From assembly GCF_007748035.1 (NCBI RefSeq), contig NZ_CP036278.1:744001-808000 (forward strand): 64,000 bases of DNA, given 5' to 3'. This stretch comes from Aeoliella mucimassa (GTDB lineage Bacteria > Planctomycetota > Planctomycetia > Pirellulales > Lacipirellulaceae). The position numbers were made by a program, and so were the translations under genes. The notes under the pieces were generated by a model. The model saw nothing but the letters and a program-made list of their open reading frames with translations, had not been told where the DNA came from and searched no databases. Below are positions 16,347-23,976 of this stretch, in pieces (the stretch's first letter is position 1; every line of letters begins with the position of its first letter).

Positions 16347-17411
16347 ATGGCGGTTGCACGATTAGCAAAGGGTGCCAGTTATACGCTACTCGCAGGTGCG
16401 ATGCTCACCGCCGTAGCGGGCTGCTTTAAAAGCGAGCCGGCGCCGGTTGCGGACACCGGCCAGCAGGTGGTGGTCTACACCGCACTCGACGACATTTTCT
16501 CGCACCCGATTCTCGACGAGTACCAGGCCACGACTGGAATCGAGGTGCTTACGAAGACCGATACCGAGTCGACCAAGACCATCGGGCTCACCGAGGCGAT
16601 CATTGCCGAACGCGAGCGGCCCCGTTGCGATTTGTTCTGGAATAACGAAGTCATGCACACCATGCGCCTGGCGAAGCTCGGCATCCTCGAGCCGGTCGAG
16701 GTCGATCAGGCTCAGTTCTATCCCGCGGTCTATCGCAGCAAGCAAGGGTTGTGGGTAGGGTTTGCCGCTCGGGCGCGGGTGCTGATCGTCAACACCAACG
16801 TGCTGGCCGAAGCCCGGTACCCCAAGTCGATTAAGGCCATCATCGATCCGCTCTGGCGCGATCGCTGCGGTATCGCCAAACCATTAGCCGGATCGACGGC
16901 CACGCACGCGGCTTGCCTGTTCGACGCCTGGGGCGACGAAGAAGCCAAGCGGTTCTTCACCCAGGTGAAAGCCAACGCGCAGATCCTCTCGGGCAATCGC
17001 GATGTCGCCCACCGCGTAGCGGCCGGCCAGCTAGCGTTTGGGCTCACCGACACCGACGACGCCATGGTAGAGATCGAAGCCGGGTCGCCGGTCGCCATCG
17101 TGTACCCCGACCAACGCGATGGGGAAGTTGGCACTTTGTTCATTCCTAATACCCTCGCTGTGATTAAAGGTTCGGCTCACCCCGAGCAGGCGACCGAGTT
17201 GATGAATTACCTGTTACAAACCGATGTCGAGGCCAAACTGGTCGAAGGACCCAGTGCCCAGATTCCGCTGCACAGCGGTTCGAAGGCCGAAGCCCGAGTC
17301 GAAACCCCCGCGACCGTTCGAGCGATGGAGGTCGATTTCGAAGCCGCGGCCGACAAATGGGACGAGTCGGCAGCTGCGTTTCTCCGCGATACGTTCATGG
17401 CAGCTCAATGA
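16347..17411 (+). CDS. ABC-type (Fe3+-like) extracellular substrate-binding lipoprotein
   Basis: This 354-residue protein has a lipoprotein signal (LLAGAMLTAVAGC, Cys26). It has the Fe3+/thiamine-type periplasmic-binding fold: VVVYTALDDIFSHPILDEY at the N-terminus, CDLFWNNEVMHTMRLAKLG, ARARVLIVNTN and PLWRDRCGIAKPLAGSTATH. These resemble FutA/FbpA-type iron binders. ATG 16347 has AGGAG 9 bases upstream, and the longer open frame before it has no such signal. No permease or ATPase gene is adjacent, so its transporter would be encoded elsewhere. The iron assignment is inferred from fold similarity, not from visible ligand residues. Confidence 0.8.
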   Translation: MAVARLAKGASYTLLAGAMLTAVAGCFKSEPAPVADTGQQVVVYTALDDIFSHPILDEYQATTGIEVLTKTDTESTKTIGLTEAIIAERERPRCDLFWNNEVMHTMRLAKLGILEPVEVDQAQFYPAVYRSKQGLWVGFAARARVLIVNTNVLAEARYPKSIKAIIDPLWRDRCGIAKPLAGSTATHAACLFDAWGDEEAKRFFTQVKANAQILSGNRDVAHRVAAGQLAFGLTDTDDAMVEIEAGSPVAIVYPDQRDGEVGTLFIPNTLAVIKGSAHPEQATELMNYLLQTDVEAKLVEGPSAQIPLHSGSKAEARVETPATVRAMEVDFEAAADKWDESAAAFLRDTFMAAQ

Positions 17412-17539
17412 GTGCTAGCATCATTTCCTAGTTTGCGACTGAGTGGCGTTGACCCTCCCCGGCGGAACTCCTAATCTTCGCGCCCACGATCAAGTGGGTC
17501 GTAGATTACTTCAACTCTTTCCGCCTTAGGAAGATTCCG

Positions 17540-18766
17540 ATGCCTGCCGCTGCTAGCACGCCCGTCCCCATGTTGGATGTGAACCGTCAGAATGCCCCGC
17601 TGCTGGAGGAGATCGACGCCGCGTTGGCCGAGGTCACTCGCAATGGCACGTTTATTAATGGCCCTGCTTGCCGCGATTTCGAGCAAGCCCTGGCCGAATA
17701 CGTGGGTACCAACCACGCGATTGGCTGTGCTTCGGGCAGCGACGCGTTGTTGCTGCCGCTCATGGCCGAAGGCATCGGCCCTGGCGACGAAGTGCTGCTG
17801 CCGAGCTTTACCTTCTTTGCGACCGCCGGTGCGGTGTCGCGAGTCGGTGCGACTCCAGTGTTTGTCGACATCCTGCCCGACTCGTTCAATATCGATCCCG
17901 AGGACGCCGCCCGGAAGATCACGCCGGCCACCAAGGCGATTATTCCAGTCCACCTGTTTGGCCAGGCTGCCGACATGGCTGCGCTGATGCAGCTTGCCGA
18001 CGACCACAATCTGGTGGTCATAGAAGACGCATGCCAGGCGATCGGCTCGTCGGTCGGCGATACCCAAGTCGGTGCGATTGGTCACTACGGTGCCTTTAGC
18101 TTCTATCCCACCAAGAACCTGGGTGGGTTCGGCGACGGTGGCATCATCACCATCAACGACGACGAAAAAGCCGAGGTGCTTCGCCGGTTGCGGAACCATG
18201 GCCAGCACCCACGCTACTACCACCACCTGATCGGTGCGAACAGCCGGCTCGACGCCATGCAGGCGGCCGTGCTCAACGTGAAGCTTCGCCACCTCGACGA
18301 CTGGTGTGCTGCCCGCCGGGCGCATGCGGAGCGTTACCTGAGCGAGCTGACCGATCGCCACCTGAGCGACTCGCTGCTGCTGCCGACCGTAGCCGAAGGG
18401 GTCGCGACCGTGTGGAACCAGTTCACCGTGCGGGTCACCGGTGGCAAGCGGGACGAACTGCAACAGTCGCTCGCTGCCGACAATGTCGGATCGGCGATCT
18501 ACTACCCGATTCCGCTGCACCTGCAACCGTGCTTCGCCTCGTTGGGCTATACCAACGGCGATCTGCCGCACACCGAGCTGGCCGCTCTGGAAGTGCTGTC
18601 GCTGCCGATGTTCCCCGAAATGACCACCGCCGAGCAGGACCGCGTGGTCGAGTCGATCACGAACTACTGCACCTTGGGTGGTACGCAAAACACGCAGGTT
18701 TCGGTGCCGATGACCGCTCCCAACGCCGGGGCGAATGTCGACCTGCCGAGCTCGAAAGCGGGTTAA
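17540..18766 (+). CDS. DegT/DnrJ/EryC1/StrS sugar aminotransferase
   Basis: This 408-residue PLP enzyme transfers an amino group to a keto-sugar nucleotide for surface polysaccharide or amino-sugar synthesis. The family marks are GCASGSDALLLPL (phosphate-binding region), EDACQAIGS and FSFYPTKNLGGFGDGG, in which Lys192 should form the PLP Schiff base. The region HYHHLIGANSRLDAMQAA-like (about residues 227-245) is also typical. ATG 17540 has AGGA upstream. No other sugar biosynthesis gene is beside it. An intrinsic terminator follows at 18820-18858, so it is probably a single-gene unit. The exact sugar is unknown. Confidence 0.9.
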   Translation: MPAAASTPVPMLDVNRQNAPLLEEIDAALAEVTRNGTFINGPACRDFEQALAEYVGTNHAIGCASGSDALLLPLMAEGIGPGDEVLLPSFTFFATAGAVSRVGATPVFVDILPDSFNIDPEDAARKITPATKAIIPVHLFGQAADMAALMQLADDHNLVVIEDACQAIGSSVGDTQVGAIGHYGAFSFYPTKNLGGFGDGGIITINDDEKAEVLRRLRNHGQHPRYYHHLIGANSRLDAMQAAVLNVKLRHLDDWCAARRAHAERYLSELTDRHLSDSLLLPTVAEGVATVWNQFTVRVTGGKRDELQQSLAADNVGSAIYYPIPLHLQPCFASLGYTNGDLPHTELAALEVLSLPMFPEMTTAEQDRVVESITNYCTLGGTQNTQVSVPMTAPNAGANVDLPSSKAG

Positions 18767-18819
18767 TTCCAGCGGGTTGGCCGAGCGATTGGAATCGGCC
18801 CTCCGGTTAAGTACAATAG

Positions 18820-18858
18820 GGAGCGTGGAACTCACGTCGAGTTTCACGCTCCTTTTTT
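18820..18858 (+). terminator. Intrinsic terminator after the aminotransferase gene
   Basis: A 14-base stem is formed by GGAGCGTGGAACTC (18820-18833) and GAGTTTCACGCTCC (18839-18852), with one G-U pair and a five-base loop. Six T's follow (18853-18858). Confidence 0.9.
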
Positions 18859-18881
18859 CTGTATGACGCGACCTTCCGACC

Positions 18882-19058
18882 ATGCTTAATTCTCTGTTCC
18901 TGGCGACGACCTCCTCGGCCACCTTTGTGTACCCGCTGCTCGCCGATCTCAAGAACAGCCTTGCCTGGGGGCTGGTGATTCTGGCGATTGTGCTAGGCAT
19001 GCTAGTTACCTTGCAACCGGTCAAACGCACCAAGGAATTCAAAGGTCGCCAGGATTAG
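18882..19058 (+). CDS. 58-residue single-helix membrane peptide
   Basis: An ATG at 18882 opens a 58-codon frame ending in TAG (19056-19058). It encodes a polar N-terminus, one hydrophobic helix (LAWGLVILAIVLGMLVTLQP) and a basic tail (VKRTKEFKGRQD). The frame has planctomycete-like codon use, lies between a terminator and the next gene, and ends 18 bases before that gene's ATG, so the two are probably co-transcribed. I do not know its function; single-helix peptides of this type are common in planctomycetes. Confidence 0.65.
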   Translation: MLNSLFLATTSSATFVYPLLADLKNSLAWGLVILAIVLGMLVTLQPVKRTKEFKGRQD

Positions 19059-19076
19059 CGAAACCGATTTGCACCC

Positions 19077-19919
19077 ATGAGTGACTACGCCGATTGGATT
19101 GGCCGTACGCAAACTGTTGAAGACTCCTTGTGTCCGAACGTGGCTCGCGCCGCGTCGGCTACCTTGCTGAACCGCGACCAACCGTTCGCCGCCGGCGACG
19201 CGTTGCCTCGGCTCTGGCATTGGTTCTACTTTCTGGCGACTGCTCCGCAGAACCAGCTTGGCGACGATGGTCATCCGCGCCGCACCGAGGCGAGCTTCAT
19301 GCCGCCGATTCCGCTTCCGAGGCGCATGTTCGCTGGCGCGCGACTCAAGTTCCATCGCCCGCTGTGCGTGGGGCAGCCAGCCGAGCGCGAAACCACCATC
19401 AGCAACATTACCAACAAGTCGGGCAGCAGCGGTCAGCTGGCGTTCATCACCCTCGACCATCGCTTGACCCAAGCCGGCGAGCTGTGCCTCGAAGAACAAC
19501 AAGACATCGTCTATCGCGAGCAGGGGGCTCCGATCTCGCTGCCGGAGCCTGCAGAGTTGCCTCCGCTCGACTCGGCTGCCTGGTCGCAAACCATCGTGCC
19601 CGATACTCGGTTGTTGTTCCGTTACTCGTCGCTGACGTTCAACGCCCATCGCATCCATTACGATCGCAATTACGTGACCAGCGAAGAGGGCTATCCCGCG
19701 CTGGTCGTGCATGGGCAGCTCACCGCAACCATGCTGCTTGAGCTGGTGCTGCAGCACGCCGAGCGACCTGTCACCGCGTTCTCGTTCCGTGGCAAAGCCC
19801 CACTGTTCGACGGAGCCCCCGTGCGACTGGTCGGAACCGTGAACGACAACGAGGTTGAACTAATCGCCCAAGGCCCCGATGGCCGCACTGCGATGCAGGC
19901 GAAAGCCGAGTTGGCGTAG
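19077..19919 (+). CDS. MaoC-like hot-dog hydratase (mesaconyl-C4-CoA hydratase-like)
   Basis: This 280-residue protein is built of two hot-dog halves. The N-terminal FAS1-like dehydratase half includes LPRLWHWFYFLA, PPIPLPRRMFAGARLKFHRP and VGQPAERETTISNITNKSG. The C-terminal half has RYSSLTFNAHRIHYDRNYVT, the region that usually supplies the hydratase dyad, then YPALVVHGQLTATMLLEL. The order matches HTD2/3-methylfumaryl-CoA hydratases, which hydrate or dehydrate short acyl-CoAs. It is preceded by the 58-residue membrane peptide gene. The physiological substrate is not clear. Confidence 0.78.
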   Translation: MSDYADWIGRTQTVEDSLCPNVARAASATLLNRDQPFAAGDALPRLWHWFYFLATAPQNQLGDDGHPRRTEASFMPPIPLPRRMFAGARLKFHRPLCVGQPAERETTISNITNKSGSSGQLAFITLDHRLTQAGELCLEEQQDIVYREQGAPISLPEPAELPPLDSAAWSQTIVPDTRLLFRYSSLTFNAHRIHYDRNYVTSEEGYPALVVHGQLTATMLLELVLQHAERPVTAFSFRGKAPLFDGAPVRLVGTVNDNEVELIAQGPDGRTAMQAKAELA

Positions 19920-19950
19920 TCGCGCTCGCGCAGCTGCATCTATGCGAGGG

Positions 19951-20976
19951 CTAACTTCGTTCGATCTTTCGCGGGCTGATGGTTGGCGAAACCTCCTTCG
20001 TCAGATCAAGGTCGTTCTGTTCCTTTAAACCCATCTCGTTCGGCGACTTGCCGACCCATTCGCTCTTGCTGCCTTCGAGCGTGATCGTCAGGCTCTCGGG
20101 ATCGATCACCAGTGTGCTAAAGAGCGCCTCGCGGTAAGGGCAGGTGTACTCGATGTACGGGTGCGACTCGTGCACCTCGGCCGGGTAGCTGGTGTGCTTG
20201 TAGTCGCCCCCCATCCAGTAGTACGAAGCCGAGTTCACGTGCAGGTAGCGAACATGCTCGACTTCGCGAATCGCGTCGATGTGCGTGTGCCCGTTGATCG
20301 CCAGCAGTACCTTATCGGCCGCTTTGCTCAGCAGTTGCTGCACCTGCTCGGCGTTGTCCACTGCGGCTGGTCCCGCGAGCGGTTGGTGCGATACCACCAC
20401 GATTGGCCCCGCGAGTTCCTCCAGCTGTTTTTCGAGCCAGGCGAGTTGCTCCTCGCCGATGTACGAGGGGTATCCTCCTTTGTAAGTCGGCGAGCCGGAG
20501 TCGTTACCGTCGAGCACGATCAGCTGCACGCCGGCCACGTCGGTCGTGTAGTACCGCGATGGCATGCCCCACACTTCCAGGCACTCCGCTTTGGTATGGC
20601 CCGAGTCGGTGTCGTGGTTGCCAATCACATGCAGCGGCTTCTTGTGCGAGCCGTTAAACCGGTCGATCACCTCGCGGTTCTTCTCGGCCGGGTAGGCGAA
20701 GTCGCCGAGTTGCAGCACCGCGTCGAGCGTTTGCTTTTGCATCGCATTGGCGAACGCGCTGATCCGCTGCACTCCGTCGTGCATGACGTCTTGATGCAGG
20801 TCGGCAATCATGCCGATGCGCACCGGGCGGTCGAGCTTCTGCAGGGCTGCGTGCGATCGGGCAGCCAAGGCCAGTGCCAGCAGCGGAACGCTTGCCGTCC
20901 CCAGCTTTAACGCTTCTCGACGGGTGAGTGATTCTGGTTTCGCTGCCGAAGTGATCGCCTGGTCGGTAGGGAGCAT
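19951..20976 (-). CDS. Tat-exported metallophosphoesterase
   Basis: This 341-residue calcineurin-like phosphoesterase has metal-binding motifs in order: MIADLHQD (DxH), LQLGDFAYP (GD), VIGNHDTDSGH (GNHD), VVSHQPLAG (H) and LLAINGHTHID (GHxH). The N-terminus contains a twin-arginine signal, SLTRREALKLGTASVPLLAL, followed by ARSHAAL, so the protein is exported folded. ATG 20976 has AGGAG 8 bases upstream on the minus strand; the frame extends 19 codons further but without a signal. Likely substrates are phosphodiesters or nucleotides, and the specificity is unknown. Confidence 0.87.
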   Translation of the reverse strand: MLPTDQAITSAAKPESLTRREALKLGTASVPLLALALAARSHAALQKLDRPVRIGMIADLHQDVMHDGVQRISAFANAMQKQTLDAVLQLGDFAYPAEKNREVIDRFNGSHKKPLHVIGNHDTDSGHTKAECLEVWGMPSRYYTTDVAGVQLIVLDGNDSGSPTYKGGYPSYIGEEQLAWLEKQLEELAGPIVVVSHQPLAGPAAVDNAEQVQQLLSKAADKVLLAINGHTHIDAIREVEHVRYLHVNSASYYWMGGDYKHTSYPAEVHESHPYIEYTCPYREALFSTLVIDPESLTITLEGSKSEWVGKSPNEMGLKEQNDLDLTKEVSPTISPRKIERS

Positions 20977-21197
20977 CGCTTTTCTCCTAAGTAGATTGGT
21001 GCCCGATGTCTGCTGTTCTAACACGAGCTGCAATGGGGTGCTACTTTCTTAACCGGAACTTGATTTATGAAGGTTTTGTGAGTCATCGTACGTCCCCGCT
21101 TCGCAGCCGGCCCTGCCCGCACACCAGGCGAACCGGCTACAATAGTGGACCTATCGAGTAGCCGATTGCCCCCCATACCTGCTGTAGGAGTTCGACG

Positions 21198-21941
21198 ATG
21201 CCATTCGCTGTTAAAGACAAAGTTGCTCTGGTCACTGGTGCCAATCGTGGTATCGGCCGCACGATTGTCGACACGCTGATTGCTGCTGGTGTGAAAAAAG
21301 TGTACGCGGCAGTTCGCAAGCCCGACGCGGCCGATCCGCTGGTCGACGCTTATGGTCGCAAGATCGCCCCATTGCGAATCGATCTCGACGATCCCGCGAC
21401 CATCGTCAGCGCGGCCGAAACTGCTAGCGATGTCGAGCTGGTGATCAACAACGCTGGCGTTTTGCGACAGGCGTCCGCCCTGGCCGACGATGCGGTCGAG
21501 CAACTGCAATACGAAATGAACGTGAATGTCTATGGTCTGATGCGCATGGCCCATGCGTTTGCTCCGGTGCTCAAAGCCAATGGCGGCGGTGCCTTGGTGC
21601 AGGTGAACTCGGTCGCGTCGCTGCGGTCGTTCCCTCCGTTCGCCACCTACTGTGCGTCGAAGGCCGCGTCGTACTCCATCACCCAGGCGCTGCAGGTGCA
21701 ACTGGCCGAGCAGGGGACCCAGGTGCTGAGCGTGCACCCTGGCCCGATCGCGACCGACATGGCCGACGATGCCGGGCTGCAGGACATGGCCGAACCCCCC
21801 ACGTTGGTGTCCGAGGGAATCGTCGCCGCCCTGGCAGCTGGCGACTACCACTTGTTCCCCGACACGATGGCCAAGCAGCTGTGGAGCGAGTACGAGAGCT
21901 TCGCCAAAAACGTGGTCGAAGCCCGCGGCAGCGAAGGCTAA
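21198..21941 (+). CDS. Short-chain dehydrogenase/reductase
   Basis: This 247-residue classical SDR oxidoreductase is NAD(P)-dependent. The cofactor motif is [10 protein letters not shown] (residues 13-22), followed by NNAG, a catalytic Ser in VNSVASL and the Tyr-Lys pair of [10 protein letters not shown]. The substrate region after [14 protein letters not shown] is short. ATG 21198 has AGGAG 8 bases upstream. It is transcribed alone, divergent from the phosphoesterase gene. The substrate is unknown. Confidence 0.88.
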   Translation: MPFAVKDKVALVTGANRGIGRTIVDTLIAAGVKKVYAAVRKPDAADPLVDAYGRKIAPLRIDLDDPATIVSAAETASDVELVINNAGVLRQASALADDAVEQLQYEMNVNVYGLMRMAHAFAPVLKANGGGALVQVNSVASLRSFPPFATYCASKAASYSITQALQVQLAEQGTQVLSVHPGPIATDMADDAGLQDMAEPPTLVSEGIVAALAAGDYHLFPDTMAKQLWSEYESFAKNVVEARGSEG

Positions 21942-22013
21942 AGCCATCCGCCGGAACGATCGCGCGGTCGCCGCCCGAATCGCCGGGAAACCATAGTTTC
22001 CCACTGCTGTGCA

Positions 22014-22051
22014 AATAGATTCCCAATTTACCCACCGATGGGAAAATTGAA
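22014..22051. repeat. Palindromic element, copy 1 (degenerate)
   Basis: AATAGATTCCCA at 22014-22025 is the left arm shared by all copies. The right arm is degenerate (TGGGAAAATTGAATC from 22039). Confidence 0.6.
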
Positions 22052-22090
22052 TCTGCACGCACTCTACAAAACCAGTGGTTTTCGCACTGG

Positions 22091-22133
22091 AATAGATTCC
22101 CATTCCCAATAACGCATCGAGTGGGAATCTATT
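22091..22133. repeat. Palindromic element, copy 2
   Basis: AATAGATTCCCA (22091-22102) and TGGGAATCTATT (22122-22133) form a perfect 12-base inverted repeat around a 19-base centre (TTCCCAATAACGCATCGAG). Confidence 0.8.
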
Positions 22134-22202
22134 TTCCCGCTGCGCACTTATCGCAAGTCGTTGATAGGTAACAAGTTGCATCAACACCTCCGCGGAAAGT
22201 GC

Positions 22203-22240
22203 CCAAGAATAGATTCCCATGGGTGGGAAACTATTCTTGG
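22203..22240. repeat. Palindromic element, copy 3
   Basis: The arms CCAAGAATAGATTCCCA (22203-22219) and TGGGAAACTATTCTTGG (22224-22240) pair over 17 bases with one mismatch around a four-base loop. It shares the AATAGATTCCCA core with the other copies. Confidence 0.8.
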
Positions 22241-22384
22241 TTGGGAGTTGGATGTTGGGAGTTGGATGGAGAAATGTCATCTTGAAGGAGCTTCGAGCGA
22301 CTGAAAGATCTAGCCTATCGCTTACAGCCTAAAGCCTACAGCTTTGACAACCGCGCAGCAGCGAACACCCACACAAGCGGCATC

Positions 22385-22407
22385 GCGGTCAGAGACCGCT
22401 CCTACAG
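22385..22407. repeat. Small REP-like hairpin
   Basis: GCGGTC-AGA-GACCGC is followed by TCCTACAG. The GAGACCGCTCCTACAG string resembles dispersed REP-type sequences seen in many bacterial genomes. Only one copy is visible in this window. Confidence 0.4.
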
Positions 22408-22820
22408 CGCGCTTGCCTGGTGAATGGCCTTACTGGTTTTCATGTTCACTCGGTTACATCTTTCCATCCTCCAACAACGGACCACAGACGACAAACAACG
22501 GACAACACTTCACCTATCCATTAGAACACCTAAGGTGGCCAATTCCTAGCGAAAACTGCCGTATCCGAAAGAAATCGTTTAGCCCTCGAATTTACCCTTG
22601 TATCTTCCCTCAGAGGTTACTGTAGTCGAAAATAGGATTTAAGCTGCTTCACTGAGTGAGCGTAGCGAACGAAGAGGAGCACCCAGCGGGATCACGAGGG
22701 AGTCATTCATGGGGGAGGCTGGATAGCCGGGCGTGTATGGCGTTGAAAGCAGAGGAGTTCGAAGACGAATCCGGAAGTGGTTGGGAGTTACTCGATTGGG
22801 TCGTCTCCGCTCTGAATTAC

Positions 22821-23807
22821 CTACGGTTCGCAAGTCGGATCAAGCTGTCGAGGGTGGGAGCTTGGCGTGCCGTTGGTGAAACGCTCGTCGTCACGGGGAA
22901 GCATGGGTTGGAAGTTGTGATACCAGCCGCCTTCAGACAGCCCGTCCGGGAATTCGTGTACCAGCATGCCGGGTTTATTCTGTTCAAGCTGACCCGTAAT
23001 CGTGGAATCGGGGCGGGCAACGAAGCTCGCCCAATGGGAGTACGGCGCCGAGGAGTTATTGGCAACCGCCCACATGCGATAGTCTGAGCATCGCGTCGGA
23101 ACCTGGCGAATTACCAGGTCGTCGAGGCAATTCGGCCCGCCGCTGCGTGCATTATGGAACGAGTGCAGCATTACGGTTACGCCTTGTTGGTGGTAGGCGG
23201 CGTAGATCTGCGGCCAGCAGCCGTCGTAGCAAATGGCCAGTCCGACCTTTACGCCGTTGATTGTTCGCGTGACCAGACGATTGCCGGCAGTATAAGAGTC
23301 CTGATCGCGACCGGTGCACATTGACTTGTCGTAGCGATCAACAATCTCGCCTTGGGGATTGATCAGGTACAGACAATTCGTGGGCTTGGTCTCCGCATCG
23401 AGGTAGTGTGCCGAACCGAGAACTATCCAGAGACCGAGTTCCTTGGACAGATTGCGAATCTTCCGAGTCTCTTCACGAAGCGTTGTCCAATCGAAGTCTT
23501 GAAAATCGCGAAAATCGACACCCGCGTAGCCGGACAACGAAGCCTCGGACGTGTGCAACAGGTGGGCGTCGGCCTCTTTGGCTTGCCGCATATACCTACG
23601 GATCCACTCTCCATTGCTGGCAATGTCGGAACCAACGGGAAACTGGCAACTTGCCACTCGCAGTGTTTCGATCGGCGAAGCTGCTCGTTCGGCGTCGGAG
23701 GCATCGCTAGACGGCTCTGCTGCCAACACTGGGGACGCCAATGCAATCACGAGTACGATGGACAACGACGCAGAAACTTGACTGAGAAAGACTCGCACAT
23801 TCTTCAT
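22821..23807 (-). CDS. Secreted carbon-nitrogen hydrolase (nitrilase superfamily)
   Basis: This 328-residue protein has a signal peptide (residues 1 to about 30, ending VLAAEP) and a nitrilase-fold catalytic domain. The Glu-Lys-Cys triad is visible: Glu88 in HTSEASLSGY, Lys161 in YDKSMCTG and Cys193 in AICYDGCWPQ. The family cleaves non-peptide C-N bonds in amides or nitriles. A signal peptide on a nitrilase is unusual, since most family members are cytoplasmic, and suggests action in the periplasm or paryphoplasm. ATG 23807 was chosen at the signal-peptide start. The gene is flanked on both sides by related palindromic elements. Confidence 0.85.
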   Translation of the reverse strand: MKNVRVFLSQVSASLSIVLVIALASPVLAAEPSSDASDAERAASPIETLRVASCQFPVGSDIASNGEWIRRYMRQAKEADAHLLHTSEASLSGYAGVDFRDFQDFDWTTLREETRKIRNLSKELGLWIVLGSAHYLDAETKPTNCLYLINPQGEIVDRYDKSMCTGRDQDSYTAGNRLVTRTINGVKVGLAICYDGCWPQIYAAYHQQGVTVMLHSFHNARSGGPNCLDDLVIRQVPTRCSDYRMWAVANNSSAPYSHWASFVARPDSTITGQLEQNKPGMLVHEFPDGLSEGGWYHNFQPMLPRDDERFTNGTPSSHPRQLDPTCEP

Positions 23808-23934
23808 GAAGTTGCCTTGAAGTTGCAGTTGACCAGAGAGCGGATGAGAGCTGCTCCCCACTATGGTTTAGGACGCCAAGTGAATCAACTATGCGAATTT
23901 GCGCAAACTCCATGACAACGGGGGATTCGCACCT

Positions 23935-23976
23935 AATAGATTCCCATTTTTCAATAACACATCGAGTGGAAAACTA
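23935..23976. repeat. Palindromic element, copy 4 (homologous to copy 2)
   Basis: AATAGATTCCCA (23935-23946) is followed by a centre that nearly matches copy 2 (TCAATAACACATCGAG against CCAATAACGCATCGAG) and a decayed right arm (TGGAAAACTACT). The right end overlaps the stop codon of the kinase gene. Confidence 0.75.

Larger units (their letters stand above)
21942..22820. other. Gene-poor region with palindromic elements
   Basis: This 879-base stretch holds no gene I can support. The first 300 bases contain three copies of a palindromic element (listed separately). The middle has short direct repeats of TTGGGAGTTGGAT near 22240-22265 and a small hairpin at 22385-22399. Near 22650 there is a GAGTGAGCGTAGCGAACGAAG string of the kind found in dispersed bacterial repeats. 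The base composition is more AT-rich and irregular than in neighbouring genes. Confidence 0.6.

Noticed and set aside
17471-19042. 523-codon minus-strand frame opposite the aminotransferase gene
   Set aside because: The DegT-family motifs are on the plus strand; this frame even crosses a terminator.
22344-22800. Small open frames in the palindrome region
   Set aside because: Composition and lack of ribosome sites point to non-coding DNA.
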